Source: Streptomyces sp. NRRL F-2580 (lineage in GTDB: Bacteria; Actinomycetota; Actinomycetes; Streptomycetales; Streptomycetaceae). Taken from it: a stretch of 64,000 nucleotides of DNA. Under the pieces are notes generated by a model. That model was not told the origin of the DNA. It saw nothing but the letters and a program-made list of their open reading frames with translations, and ran no database searches. Of the stretch, positions 10,298 to 19,079 are shown one piece after another; within the stretch, counting starts at the first letter, position 1; each line of letters opens with the position of its first letter. The position numbers were made by a program, and so were the translations under genes. The DNA lies in assembly GCF_000720115.1 (NCBI RefSeq), contig NZ_JOIR01000005.1:310001-374000 (forward strand), given 5' to 3'.

Positions 10298-11710
10298 ATG
10301 GCAAAGGCACCCGTTCTCACCCCGCAGGCGGAGGATTTCCCCCGCTGGTACCAGGATCTGATCAACAAGGCCGAGCTGGCCGACAACGGTCCGGTCCGCG
10401 GCACCATGGTCATCCGACCGTACGGCTACGGCCTGTGGGAGCGGATGCAGCAGGAGATGGACGCGCGCATCAAGGACGCGGGCGCCCAGAACGCGTACTT
10501 CCCGCTCTTCATCCCGCAGTCTTACCTGACGAGGGAAGCCGAGCACGTCGAGGGCTTCGCCCCCGAGCTCGCGGTCGTCACGCACGGCGGCGGCAAGGAG
10601 CTCGAAGAGCCTGTCGTCGTCCGGCCCACGTCCGAGACGATCATCAACGACTACTTCTCCAAGTGGGTCCAGAGCTACCGCGACCTGCCCCTGCTGATCA
10701 ACCAGTGGGCCAACGTGGTCCGCTGGGAGATGCGCCCGCGCGTGTTCCTCCGTACGAGCGAGTTCCTCTGGCAGGAGGGCCACACCGCCCACGCCACCTA
10801 CGAGGAGGCCCGCGACTACGCCGCCCGCATCCACACGGACGTCTACGGCGACTTCATGACGAACGTGCTCGGCATCGACGTCGTGCTCGGCCGCAAGACG
10901 GCCAAGGAGCGCTTCGCCGGCGCCATCAACACCCTCACCCTCGAGGGCATGATGGGCGACGGCAAGGCCCTGCAGCTGGGCACGAGCCACGAGCTCGGCA
11001 CCAACTTCGCCAAGGCCTTCAACACCCAGTACCTGTCGAAGGAAGGCAAGCAGGAGCTCGTCTGGCAGACCTCGTGGGGCGTCTCGACCCGCATGGTCGG
11101 CGGCCTGATCATGTCCCACGGCGACGACAACGGCCTGCGGGTGCCGCCGCGCCTCGCGCACGTCCAGGTCGTCGTCATGGCGATCAAGGGCGACGAGGCC
11201 GTCGCCAAGGTCCGCGAGCTCGGCGCACAGTTGAAGGCGGCCGGCCTCCGCGTCCAGGTCGACGACCGCGTGGACACCCCCTTCGGCCGTCGCGCCGTGG
11301 ACTGGGAGCTCAAGGGCGTACCGGTGCGCATCGAGATCGGCCCCCGCGACCTGGAGGCCGGCACCGCGATGCTGGCCCGCCGGATCCCGGGCGGGAAGAC
11401 CCCGGTGCAGATCGACGCCCTCGCCGACCTGCTGCCCAAGGTGCTCGACGAGGACCAGGCGCAGCTGCTGCGCGAGTCCCGCGAGCGCCGCGAGTCCCGC
11501 ACCTCCGACGTCGCGACCATCGAGGAGGCCGCCGAGGCCGCCATCGCCGGCGGCTGGGCGCGGATCCCGTGGGCGGACCTCGGTCCGGAGGGCGAGGCGA
11601 AGCTGGCCGAGCAGGCCGTCTCCGTGCGCTGCCTGATCGCCGAGGACGGGTCGGTTCCCCAGGCGGACGACGCCCCCGGTACCCTCGCGATCGTCGCGCG
11701 CTCGTACTAG
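10298..11710 (+). CDS. proS: prolyl-tRNA synthetase (short, archaeal/eukaryotic-like type)
   Basis: A class II aminoacyl-tRNA synthetase of 470 residues that charges tRNA-Pro. The sequence shows FPRWYQDLINKAELADNGPV at the N-terminus, motif 2 around VFLRTSEFLWQEGHTAHAT and motif 3 around GGLIMSHGDDNGLRVPPRL. The C-terminal anticodon-binding domain follows. The roughly 180-residue editing insertion of E. coli-type ProS is absent, placing it in the short type 3 group. The ATG at 10298 is chosen as the canonical N-terminus. A hairpin terminator lies just after the stop. Confidence 0.95.
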   Translation: MAKAPVLTPQAEDFPRWYQDLINKAELADNGPVRGTMVIRPYGYGLWERMQQEMDARIKDAGAQNAYFPLFIPQSYLTREAEHVEGFAPELAVVTHGGGKELEEPVVVRPTSETIINDYFSKWVQSYRDLPLLINQWANVVRWEMRPRVFLRTSEFLWQEGHTAHATYEEARDYAARIHTDVYGDFMTNVLGIDVVLGRKTAKERFAGAINTLTLEGMMGDGKALQLGTSHELGTNFAKAFNTQYLSKEGKQELVWQTSWGVSTRMVGGLIMSHGDDNGLRVPPRLAHVQVVVMAIKGDEAVAKVRELGAQLKAAGLRVQVDDRVDTPFGRRAVDWELKGVPVRIEIGPRDLEAGTAMLARRIPGGKTPVQIDALADLLPKVLDEDQAQLLRESRERRESRTSDVATIEEAAEAAIAGGWARIPWADLGPEGEAKLAEQAVSVRCLIAEDGSVPQADDAPGTLAIVARSY

Positions 11711-11730
11711 TCGCGCCCCGAAGGCTCCTG

Positions 11731-11766
11731 CGCCCCGGCGTGCGGCTCGTGCCGCGCGCCGGGGCG
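11731..11766 (+). terminator. proS terminator hairpin
   Basis: A perfect 10-bp inverted repeat, CGCCCCGGCG (11731-11740) and CGCCGGGGCG (11757-11766), starting 20 nt after the proS stop and followed by a T-containing stretch. Confidence 0.75.
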
Positions 11767-11920
11767 GCTTCGTCGGTGGTCCTCGTTAAGTACCGACTCC
11801 TCCTGAGATCGGCGCACCCGTCCTCGTCAGGACGCATGAGACTGAACTGACTGGTACGTGCAAAAAATTTGGAATGGCCCGGAATCGGAACACCCGGGCA
11901 CCCCGGCTCGTTGTCACGAC

Positions 11921-12517
11921 GTGAGCACGACACCACCTGTTCTCGCCGCAGAGCTGGCGCAGGCGTGGGCCGATATTCAGCGGCACCACCCCGAGCTGCC
12001 TGACCTTGCCGCGCCCGAGTCCCTGATCGGAGAGTCCTCGTCCGCCTGCGGCGCCGAGCTCTCCTTCGAGCGACTGCTGCACGAGGCAGTCCACGGCATC
12101 GCCGCCGCCCGCGGAGTCCGAGACACCTCGCGCGCCGGCCGCTACCACAACCGCAGATTCCTCGCGATCGCCGAGGAGCTGGGGCTGGACCACTCCGAGG
12201 AACCGCACGCCAGCAGCGGCTTCTCGCTCGTCACGCTCAATCCGGAGGCGAAGCGGCGCTACCGCCCCACCATCGAACGGCTGCAGCGCGCCCTCAAGGC
12301 GCACACCGCCGCCACGGCCGCCGACACCAAGCGCAGCTTCCGCGGACCGGCCGCCCGGCACGGGTCCTCCGGCGGCGGCGTGCGCGTCAAGGCGGTCTGC
12401 GACTGCGGGCGCAACGTGCGGGTGGTCCCCTCCGTGCTGGCCCAGGCGCCGATCGTGTGCGGCGGGTGCATGAAGCCCTTCCGCATCCCCGAAGTCGCCA
12501 TCGCGGCGGCCTCCTGA
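11921..12517 (+). CDS. SprT-like putative zinc metallopeptidase with C-terminal zinc ribbon
   Basis: A 198-residue protein. Residues 40-110 carry the zinc-peptidase pattern LLHEAVHG (HExxH). This is followed by GRYHNRRFLAIAEELGL, where a third metal ligand is expected, which resembles SprT-like domains. The C-terminus has a zinc ribbon with CDCGRNVRV and CGGC. GTG 11921 gives VSTTPPVLAAELAQAWADIQ; the open frame extends to 11858 without a convincing ribosome site. SprT-like domains occur in DNA-protein crosslink proteases and in mobile-element proteins; the role here is unknown. It stands alone between the proS terminator and the rpsP cluster. Confidence 0.65.
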   Translation: MSTTPPVLAAELAQAWADIQRHHPELPDLAAPESLIGESSSACGAELSFERLLHEAVHGIAAARGVRDTSRAGRYHNRRFLAIAEELGLDHSEEPHASSGFSLVTLNPEAKRRYRPTIERLQRALKAHTAATAADTKRSFRGPAARHGSSGGGVRVKAVCDCGRNVRVVPSVLAQAPIVCGGCMKPFRIPEVAIAAAS

Positions 12518-12835
12518 CCACCGTCACCGCCGCCAACGGGGCCACCGCCCCACGGCGAACCGGCCGCCGGGCCCTCGCCCCCACCGGGGCGACCGCCTAC
12601 GGCGCGCACGCGGGCAGCCCGCACCGCCGCACCACCGGCGGGCCGCCCGCGGGAGCCGGGCCGCCCCGCCCGGCTGAGCGCGCCGCGGGCGTATGGCACA
12701 ATGGCTAGCTGTACTCGACAGTCGCATAGGACCCCTCTCTCCTCCGGCTGACGCGTCCATCGGGCACCCGAGTACCGCAACCCCACGTGGCATCTCATGT
12801 GCCCAACCACGTCAAGTTCAGGAGACACCACTCCA
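12518..12835 (+). promoter_or_regulatory. rpsP upstream region
   Basis: A 318-bp region without a supported gene. It should hold the promoter for the rpsP cluster. The segment TATGGCACAATGGCTAG near 12693-12709 is A/T-richer than its surroundings and could contain a -10 (CACAAT), but no good -35 was found. A ribosome site (CAGGAGA) lies around 12820-12826. Confidence 0.35.
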
Positions 12836-13276
12836 GTGGCAGTCAAGATCAAGCTCAAGCGCCTCGGCAAGATTCGCCAGCCGCACTACCGCATCGTCGT
12901 CGCCGACGCCCGCACCCGCCGGGATGGTCGCGCGATCGAGGAGATCGGTATCTACCACCCGACCTACAACCCGTCGCGCATCGAGGTCAACGCCGAGCGT
13001 GCGCAGTACTGGCTGTCCGTCGGCGCCCAGCCCACCGAGGCTGTGCTCGCCATCCTGAAGCTGACCGGTGACTGGCAGGCCCACAAGGGTCTCCCCGCCC
13101 CCGCGCCGCTCCTGCAGCCGGAGACGAAGGAGAGCAAGCGTCGCTCCTTCGACGAGTTCGCCAAGGCCCTCGAGGGCATCGGCGAGGGCAAGGGCGAGGC
13201 CATCACGCAGAAGGCGAAGAAGGCCGACAAGAAGGCGGACGAGGCTGAGGCCGCCGCCGAGTCGACCGAGGCCTGA
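12836..13276 (+). CDS. rpsP: 30S ribosomal protein S16
   Basis: A 146-residue S16. The N-terminal half is canonical ([20 protein letters not shown], then [19 protein letters not shown]). The C-terminal 60 residues are a charged Lys/Ala/Glu extension, as is usual in actinobacteria. The start is a GTG at 12836 with AGGAGA about 10 nt upstream. It heads a cluster with the KH protein, rimM, trmD and rplS, all concerned with ribosome and tRNA maturation. Confidence 0.97.
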   Translation: MAVKIKLKRLGKIRQPHYRIVVADARTRRDGRAIEEIGIYHPTYNPSRIEVNAERAQYWLSVGAQPTEAVLAILKLTGDWQAHKGLPAPAPLLQPETKESKRRSFDEFAKALEGIGEGKGEAITQKAKKADKKADEAEAAAESTEA

Positions 13277-13278
13277 GC

Positions 13279-13518
13279 ATGCTCGAGGAGGCTCTTGAGC
13301 ACCTCGTAAAGGGCATTGTGGACAACCCCGACGAAGTGCAGGTCGCCTCGCGCGACCTGCGTCGCGGGCAGGTGCTCGAGGTCCGGGTCCACCCCGACGA
13401 CCTCGGCAAGGTGATCGGCCGCAACGGCCGCACCGCGCGTGCTCTGCGTACCGTCGTGGGCGCCATCGGCGGCCGTGGGATCCGCGTCGACCTCGTCGAC
13501 GTGGACCAGGTCCGCTGA
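13279..13518 (+). CDS. khpA: KH-domain RNA-binding protein KhpA
   Basis: A 79-residue single-KH protein. The KH GxxG loop is IGRNGR within [20 protein letters not shown]. It starts 2 nt after the rpsP stop, so the two are translationally linked. KhpA proteins bind RNA, often with KhpB/Jag, and affect ribosome assembly or cell-size control in other bacteria. The conserved position between rpsP and rimM supports the call. Confidence 0.9.
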   Translation: MLEEALEHLVKGIVDNPDEVQVASRDLRRGQVLEVRVHPDDLGKVIGRNGRTARALRTVVGAIGGRGIRVDLVDVDQVR

Positions 13519-13535
13519 GCAGTTGAATCACCGGC

Positions 13536-13573
13536 ACGGGCCGGGGAGGGCATTCGTGCCCACCCCGGCCCGT
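13536..13573 (+). terminator. compound hairpin with UUCG loop between khpA and rimM
   Basis: An outer perfect 11-bp stem, ACGGGCCGGGG (13536-13546) with CCCCGGCCCGT (13563-13573), encloses an inner 5-bp GGGCA/TGCCC stem capped by a TTCG tetraloop. It lies 18 nt after khpA and 28 nt before rimM. Since rimM lies in the same cluster, it may attenuate rather than fully terminate, or protect an RNA end. Confidence 0.7.
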
Positions 13574-13600
13574 CGTCGTCTGAACAGGAGAGAGACCACA

Positions 13601-14233
13601 GTGGAGCTGGTAGTCGCGCGGATCGGCCGCGCCCACGGCATCAAGGGTGAGGTCACCGTCGAGGTGCGCACGGACGAGCCGGAGCTGCGGCTCAGCCCCG
13701 GCGCGGTGCTCAAGACGGAGCCCGTCACCGCGGGACCGCTGACCATCGAGACGGGCCGGGTGCACAGCGGCCGGCTGCTGCTCCGCTTCGCCGGCGTCAA
13801 GGACCGCACCGGGGCCGAGGCGCTGCGCAACATCCTGCTGATCGCCGAGGTGGACCCGGCGGAGCTGCCGGAGGAGGAGGACGAGTACTACGACCACCAG
13901 CTGATGGACCTGGACGTGGTACTTGAGGACGGCACCGAGATCGGCCGGATCACCGAGATCTCCCACCTGCCCTCGCAGGACCTCTTCATCGTCGAGCGGC
14001 CGGACGGCTCCGAGGTGATGATCCCCTTCGTTGAGGAGATCGTCGCCGAGATCGACCTGGAGGAGCAGCGCTGCGTCATCACCCCGCCACCGGGGCTGAT
14101 CGACGAGCGCGAAGCCGTCGTCGCCTCGTCCCGTGACGAGGACGCGGCCCCCGACGAGGACGCTGCCCCTGACGAGGACGCTGCCCCTGACGCGGACCCG
14201 GCCCGTGACGCGGACTCCGGGGACAACGCCTGA
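13601..14233 (+). CDS. rimM: 16S rRNA processing protein RimM
   Basis: A 210-residue RimM that binds S19 and helps 30S head maturation. The N-terminal domain begins [20 protein letters not shown]. The C-terminal PRC barrel carries [20 protein letters not shown] and PPGLID. GTG 13601 is preferred, with CAGGAG at 13585-13590. The tail is an acidic low-complexity extension made of 18-bp repeats encoding DEDAAP. The gene overlaps trmD by 1 nt. Confidence 0.95.
   Translation: MELVVARIGRAHGIKGEVTVEVRTDEPELRLSPGAVLKTEPVTAGPLTIETGRVHSGRLLLRFAGVKDRTGAEALRNILLIAEVDPAELPEEEDEYYDHQLMDLDVVLEDGTEIGRITEISHLPSQDLFIVERPDGSEVMIPFVEEIVAEIDLEEQRCVITPPPGLIDEREAVVASSRDEDAAPDEDAAPDEDAAPDADPARDADSGDNA
14135..14206 (+). 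repeat. 18-bp tandem repeats in the rimM 3' end
   Basis: Three near-identical 18-bp units (14135-14152, 14153-14170, 14171-14188) of the form GACGAGGACGCTGCCCCT, plus a degenerate fourth to 14206. Each unit encodes DEDAAP. Units 2 and 3 are identical, which points to recent slippage. Confidence 0.85.
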
Positions 14234-15054
14234 TGCGACTCGACGTCGTCACGATCTTCCCCGAGTACCTGGAGCCGCTGAACGTCTCCCTCGTCGGCAA
14301 GGCCCGTGCCCGCGGGCAGCTCGACGTGCACGTCCACGACCTGCGGGACTGGACGTACGACCGGCACAACACGGTCGACGACACCCCGTACGGCGGCGGT
14401 CCCGGCATGGTCATGAAGACCGAGCCCTGGGGCGAGGCCCTGGACGCGGCGCTGGCCGACGGCTACGAGGCGGGCGCGCACGGGCCCGTCATGGTCGTCC
14501 CCACGCCCAGCGGCCGGCCCTTCACCCAGGAACTGGCCGTCGAGCTCTCCGAGCGGCCCTGGCTGATCTTCACGCCGGCCCGGTACGAGGGCATCGACCG
14601 CCGGGTCATGGACGAGTACGCCACGCGCATGCCGGTGTACGAGGTCTCCATCGGCGACTACGTCCTGGCGGGCGGCGAGGCAGCCGTCCTGGTCGTCACC
14701 GAGGCCGTGGCCCGGCTGCTGCCCGGGGTCCTCGGCAACGCCGAATCGCACCGCGACGACTCCTTCGCGCCGGGCGAGATGGCCAACCTGCTGGAGGGGC
14801 CCGTCTTCACCAAGCCCCCGGTGTGGCGCGGCCGCGACATCCCCGAGGTGCTGCTCAGCGGTCACCACGGGAAGATCGCCCGCTGGCGCCGGGACGAGGC
14901 CTTCCGCCGCACGGCGCGGAACCGGCCCGACCTGATCGAGCGCTGCGAGGCCTCCGCCTTCGACAAGAAGGACCGGGAGATCCTCTCCGTCCTGGGCTGG
15001 ACGCCGTCCCCGGACGGCCGATTTTGGCGCAGGCCGCAGACCGTGGAAGAATAG
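14233..15054 (+). CDS. trmD: tRNA (guanine37-N1)-methyltransferase TrmD
   Basis: A 273-residue SPOUT methyltransferase that methylates G37 next to the anticodon. It begins [20 protein letters not shown]. The trefoil-knot SAM region is visible as ARYEGIDRRVMDEYATRMP and then SIGDYVLAGGEAAVLV. The ATG overlaps the rimM stop (TGATG), giving translational coupling. The length is slightly above the E. coli protein because of a longer C-terminal domain. Confidence 0.97.
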   Translation: MRLDVVTIFPEYLEPLNVSLVGKARARGQLDVHVHDLRDWTYDRHNTVDDTPYGGGPGMVMKTEPWGEALDAALADGYEAGAHGPVMVVPTPSGRPFTQELAVELSERPWLIFTPARYEGIDRRVMDEYATRMPVYEVSIGDYVLAGGEAAVLVVTEAVARLLPGVLGNAESHRDDSFAPGEMANLLEGPVFTKPPVWRGRDIPEVLLSGHHGKIARWRRDEAFRRTARNRPDLIERCEASAFDKKDREILSVLGWTPSPDGRFWRRPQTVEE

Positions 15055-15186
15055 GCGGCTGCTGTACGCCCGCGAGCGCCCCTGCCACAGGGGGACCGTC
15101 GCCCGCAGGGTGGGACAGCTCCCGAATTCTCTACGGAAACCCGCCCGGCGGCCTGTGGCGTCGTGCGAAGAAAGCAGACGAAGAAC
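15055..15186 (+). promoter_or_regulatory. rplS leader region
   Basis: A 132-nt gap between trmD and rplS. It contains a 6-bp hairpin CCCCTG-CCA-CAGGGG (15079-15093) and further GC-rich self-complementary stretches. It could hold an internal promoter or an L19 feedback leader. No known leader family was recognised. Confidence 0.3.
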
Positions 15187-15537
15187 ATGTCTCACCTGCT
15201 CGATGGCGTCAACGCCGCCACGCTCCGCTCGGACGTCCCGGCCTTCCGCCCGGGTGACACGATCAACGTGCACGTCCGCGTGATCGAGGGCAACCGCTCC
15301 CGTATCCAGCAGTTCAAGGGCGTCGTCATCCGTCGCCAGGGCGCCGGGGTCTCCGAGACCTTCACCGTCCGCAAGGTCTCCTTCAGCGTCGGCGTGGAGC
15401 GTACCTTCCCGGTCCACTCCCCGATCTTCGAGAAGATCGAGCTCATCACCCGCGGTGACGTTCGCCGTGCGAAGCTGTACTACCTCCGTGAGCTCCGCGG
15501 CAAGGCCGCGAAGATCAAGGAGAAGCGCGACAAGTAA
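15187..15537 (+). CDS. rplS: 50S ribosomal protein L19
   Basis: A 116-residue L19 of normal length. Diagnostic segments are [33 protein letters not shown] and [17 protein letters not shown] at the C-terminus. It lies at the subunit interface of the ribosome. The ATG at 15187 matches the canonical N-terminus MSHLLDGVN. Confidence 0.97.
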   Translation: MSHLLDGVNAATLRSDVPAFRPGDTINVHVRVIEGNRSRIQQFKGVVIRRQGAGVSETFTVRKVSFSVGVERTFPVHSPIFEKIELITRGDVRRAKLYYLRELRGKAAKIKEKRDK

Positions 15538-15581
15538 GGTCGCCTCCGGTGTTCCGGGGCGGCCGGATAGGCTCGCCCCCG

Positions 15582-16394
15582 ATGGACACCGAAGCACCTC
15601 ACACGCAGCGCGGCCACTCTTCCCCCGGCGAGGGGGAGGAGCGGCCGCGTTTTGCGTTCTCCACGCCAGGCAGGACCGGCGCGCGAAAGCGGGCTTCCGG
15701 GGGACCCGCGTCCGGGGGTCCCGCGTCCGGGGCGCCCGCGAACGGGCGGGCGTCGTCCCGGGGGCCGCTGACCTGGCGGCGGGCCGGAGTGCTCGGCGTG
15801 ATCTGCACGGTCTTCCTGCTGCTCTTCAGCAACTTCGTGGTCCAGCCCTTCCTGATCCCGAGCCGCTCCATGGAGCCGACCCTCCAGGTCGGGGACCGGG
15901 TACTGGTCAACAAGCTGGCGTACCGTTCCGGCGACCGGCCGGCCCGCGGGGACCTGGTGGTCTTCGACGGCACGGGCTCCTTCGTACCGGAACGCCCGGA
16001 GGGGAATCCGGTCGGCGTGCTGCTGCACGGCGCGGCCTCGGCGCTCGGGCTCGCGGAGCCGTCCGACACCGACTTCGTGAAGCGGGTCGTGGGCGTCGGC
16101 GGTGACGACGTGGTGTGCTGCGACGCCGCCGGGCGGGTCGAGGTCAACGGCGTGCCGCTGGACGAGCCGTACCTGTATCCCGGTGACGTGCCCTCGAAGG
16201 TGCCGTTCCGGATCGTCGTACCCCTGGGGAGCCTGTGGGTGATGGGTGATCATCGGTCCCAGTCCCGGGACTCACGGGACCACCTCGGGGAACCGGGCGG
16301 GGGGATGGTGCCGGTGGACATGGTGATCGGGCGGGCCGACTGGATCGGCTGGCCGGTTTCGCGCTGGGGCGCGGTCGGCGGCGGTCATGGGTAA
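15582..16394 (+). CDS. sipW: type I signal peptidase (first of four)
   Basis: A 270-residue membrane serine protease that removes signal peptides from exported proteins. A low-complexity, Gly/Ala/Ser-rich cytoplasmic N-terminus is followed by one membrane segment (about residues 69-88). Next come the catalytic Ser in IPSRSMEPT (Ser96) and the catalytic Lys in DFVKRVVGVGGDD. Box E reads MGDHRSQSRDSRDH. No C-terminal membrane helix is seen. It overlaps the next signal peptidase gene by 8 nt. The name follows the S. lividans order sipW-X-Y-Z and is inferred from position. Confidence 0.88.
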   Translation: MDTEAPHTQRGHSSPGEGEERPRFAFSTPGRTGARKRASGGPASGGPASGAPANGRASSRGPLTWRRAGVLGVICTVFLLLFSNFVVQPFLIPSRSMEPTLQVGDRVLVNKLAYRSGDRPARGDLVVFDGTGSFVPERPEGNPVGVLLHGAASALGLAEPSDTDFVKRVVGVGGDDVVCCDAAGRVEVNGVPLDEPYLYPGDVPSKVPFRIVVPLGSLWVMGDHRSQSRDSRDHLGEPGGGMVPVDMVIGRADWIGWPVSRWGAVGGGHG

Positions 16395-17244
16395 CCGGGG
16401 ACGGCCGCGCGGCGGCCGGGAGCGGGAGCCCGAACCGGAGCCGGAACCGACACCCGTACCGGTGGTGGAGGGCGGCCGGGCCGAACGGCGCCGGACGGCC
16501 CGCAAGGTGCGCCGGCGCCGCCGCACGCGCCGGGCGGGCGAGCTGCCGCTGCTGGTCGTGGTGGCGCTGTGCATAGCCCTGCTCCTCAAGACCTTCCTGG
16601 TGCAGGCCTTCTTCATCCCTTCGGGCTCGATGGAGCAGACGATCCGGATCGGCGACCGGGTCCTCGTCGACAAGCTGACCCCGTGGTTCGGCTCCAAGGT
16701 CGAGCGCGGCGACGTCGTCGTGTTCAAGGACCCCGGCGGCTGGCTCAAGGGCGAGGCGGCCCGGCCCGCCCAGGATCCGGTCGGCGTCAAACAGATCAAG
16801 CAGACCCTGACCTTCATCGGTCTGCTGCCCTCGGCCGACGAGCAGGACCTCATCAAGCGCGTCATCGGCGTGGGCGGGGACACCGTCCAGTGCTGCGACA
16901 GCCGGGGCCGGGTCACCGTCAACGGCTCCCCGCTCGACGAGCCGTACGTGAACCCGGGCAACGCCCCCTCGGAGATCACTTTCGAGGTCGAGGTACCGCC
17001 CGGCCGGCTCTTCGTCATGGGCGACCACCGGGCGAATTCGGCGGACTCGCGCTTCCACCTCGACGAGGCCTTCGAAGGAACGATCGACGAGAAGGGGGTC
17101 GTCGGCGAAGCCGTGGTGATCGCCTGGCCGTTCGGGCACTGGAAGCGACTGGAACAGCCCGCGACCTTCCGCATGGTGCCCGATCAGGCACGGAGCGAAG
17201 GACGCGGACGGCGTAAGCGCCGTCGGGGCGTGCCGTTCGCATAG
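16387..17244 (+). CDS. sipX: type I signal peptidase (second of four)
   Basis: A 285-residue signal peptidase. An Arg-rich cytoplasmic N-terminus precedes one membrane segment (about residues 52-70). The catalytic Ser is Ser81 in IPSGSMEQT, the Lys lies in DLIKRVIGVGGDT, and box E reads MGDHRANSADSRFH. There is no C-terminal membrane helix; the tail is Arg-rich. The start ATG lies within the end of the previous gene (8-nt overlap), so they are coupled. Confidence 0.88.
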   Translation: MGNRGRPRGGREREPEPEPEPTPVPVVEGGRAERRRTARKVRRRRRTRRAGELPLLVVVALCIALLLKTFLVQAFFIPSGSMEQTIRIGDRVLVDKLTPWFGSKVERGDVVVFKDPGGWLKGEAARPAQDPVGVKQIKQTLTFIGLLPSADEQDLIKRVIGVGGDTVQCCDSRGRVTVNGSPLDEPYVNPGNAPSEITFEVEVPPGRLFVMGDHRANSADSRFHLDEAFEGTIDEKGVVGEAVVIAWPFGHWKRLEQPATFRMVPDQARSEGRGRRKRRRGVPFA

Positions 17245-17347
17245 TGTGTCTTCGGTCTCCCGCGCCTTAGGGAACTCCCGCTCGTTAAGGGAGGGGAGGG
17301 CCCGTGCCTGTTTCGGCGCGGGCGGCGATCGCGAGTGAGGAGTGGAT

Positions 17348-18253
17348 GTGGGGGATGTGGCGGTAGGCGCACGATCCGGACGCGACGAGGGCGAGGAGCG
17401 GCCGGACGATGCAGTCGAGCGCGACGCCGATGAGGACGGTACCGCGGCGCGCGCGCACCGCTCGTTCTGGAAGGAACTTCCGCTCCTCATCGGCATCGCC
17501 CTGCTGCTGGCCCTGCTGATCAAGACCTTCCTGGTGCAGGCGTTCTCGATCCCGTCCGACTCGATGCAGGACACGCTGCAGCGCGGTGACCGGGTGCTGG
17601 TGGACAAGCTGACCCCGTGGTTCGGTTCCGAGCCGGAGCGCGGTGAGGTCGTGGTCTTCCACGACCCCGCGAACTGGCTCTCGGGGGAGCCGACGCCGGA
17701 GCCGAACATCGTGCAGAAGGCCCTCAGCTGGATCGGCCTCATGCCGTCCGCCGAGGAGAAGGACCTGATCAAGCGGACCATCGCCATCGGCGGTGACACG
17801 GTCGAGTGCAAGAAGGGGGGACCGGTCGTCGTCAACGGCAAGGAGCTCGACGAGCCGTACATCTTCCCCGGCAACACCCCTTGTGACGACGCCCCCTTCG
17901 GTCCGATCACCGTGCCCAAGGGCAAGATCTGGGTGATGGGCGACCACCGGCAGAACTCCCAGGACTCCCGCTACCACATGCAGGACTCCACCCAGGGCTT
18001 CGTTCCGGTCGACAAGGTCGTCGGGCGCGCCGTTGTGATCGCGTGGCCGCTCACCCGCTGGTCGACCCTGCCGGTCCCGGCCACCTTCGACCAGCCGGGC
18101 ATCGGCAACCAGGCCGCCGCGACCGCGCTGGGTCTTGGGGCCTCCGGACTGGCGCCGGTCGGGCTCGGCCCGGCCGCGCTGGGCCTCGTCGGGGCTGTTC
18201 CGCTGGTCATGTGGCGCAGGCAGAAGCTGACCGGCGGTCGTACCGCCCGGTAG
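17348..18253 (+). CDS. sipY: type I signal peptidase (third of four)
   Basis: A 301-residue signal peptidase with an acidic N-terminus and a membrane segment around residues 44-62. The catalytic Ser72 is in IPSDSMQDT, the Lys in DLIKRTIAIGGDT, and box E reads MGDHRQNSQDSRYH. Unlike the two genes before it, it has a C-terminal hydrophobic helix followed by WRRQK, so it is probably anchored at both ends. GTG 17348 is chosen because GAGGAG at 17337-17342 is 5 nt upstream; GTG 17342 would overlap that site. Confidence 0.87.
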   Translation: MGDVAVGARSGRDEGEERPDDAVERDADEDGTAARAHRSFWKELPLLIGIALLLALLIKTFLVQAFSIPSDSMQDTLQRGDRVLVDKLTPWFGSEPERGEVVVFHDPANWLSGEPTPEPNIVQKALSWIGLMPSAEEKDLIKRTIAIGGDTVECKKGGPVVVNGKELDEPYIFPGNTPCDDAPFGPITVPKGKIWVMGDHRQNSQDSRYHMQDSTQGFVPVDKVVGRAVVIAWPLTRWSTLPVPATFDQPGIGNQAAATALGLGASGLAPVGLGPAALGLVGAVPLVMWRRQKLTGGRTAR

Positions 18254-18296
18254 GGTGCCGCCCAGGTCGTCGATCCCGGAGTGTGGGGGCGCTGCA

Positions 18297-19079
18297 ATGG
18301 GCGGAACACAAGCGATACGCAGTGGCAAGGATGGCCGCGGCGGTCTCGGCAATGTGCTGTCGGGACTGGCCGTGGCCATCGGCTTTGCGCTCTTCCTCGG
18401 CGGTTTCGTGTGGGGGGCGTTCCTCTACCAGCCCTACACGGTGCCGACCGACTCGATGATGCCGACCGTGCGGCCCGGGGACCGGGTCCTCGCGCAGCGC
18501 ATCGACGGCGAGGAGGTGCGCCGCGGGGACGTGGTCATCTTCACTGATTCCCTGTGGAGCGATTCGCCCATGGTCAAGCGGGTCGTCGGCATCGGCGGCG
18601 ACACCGTGAAGTGCTGCGGCGCGGGCGGCGAACTCACCGTGAACGGCACGCCGCTGGACGAGCCGTACGCCGACACCACCCGGCCGGACACGGGTCTCGC
18701 CACGCCGCCGGGGCAGGCCCCGCCGCCCGGGACCCCCTTCGAGGTGACGGTCCCCGAGGGGAACCTCTTCCTGCTGGGCGACCGGCGGGCCGCGTCCCTG
18801 GACTCCCGGGCCCACCTGCAGGAGGCCGGGCAGGGGACCGTGCCCCGGTCGGCCGTCAGCGCCCGCGTCGACGCCCTGGCCTGGCCCTCCGCGAAGATGC
18901 TGGAGCGGCCGGCGACGTACGCCGCCCTGCCCGGCGGCATCTCGCGGCCCGGGCCGCTGCGGCTCCAGCTGGTGGCGGTGGCCGCCGGCGCCGCCCTGGT
19001 CCTGCTGGGGGCCGCGTACGGCCCCCTGGCGCGGGTCCTGGGGCGCAGGCGGCGGCAGGAGCGGGCCGGTGTCCGCTGA
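18297..19079 (+). CDS. sipZ: type I signal peptidase (fourth of four)
   Basis: A 260-residue signal peptidase. The first membrane segment is about residues 21-42. The catalytic Ser53 lies in VPTDSMMPT and the Lys in PMVKRVVGIGGDT. Box E is LGDRRAASLDSRAH, with Arg in place of the His seen in the other three. A C-terminal membrane helix is followed by an Arg-rich tail. It overlaps the following NUDIX gene by 11 nt. This matches the reported S. lividans arrangement, where the fourth sip gene starts a separate operon with unrelated genes. Confidence 0.87.
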   Translation: MGGTQAIRSGKDGRGGLGNVLSGLAVAIGFALFLGGFVWGAFLYQPYTVPTDSMMPTVRPGDRVLAQRIDGEEVRRGDVVIFTDSLWSDSPMVKRVVGIGGDTVKCCGAGGELTVNGTPLDEPYADTTRPDTGLATPPGQAPPPGTPFEVTVPEGNLFLLGDRRAASLDSRAHLQEAGQGTVPRSAVSARVDALAWPSAKMLERPATYAALPGGISRPGPLRLQLVAVAAGAALVLLGAAYGPLARVLGRRRRQERAGVR

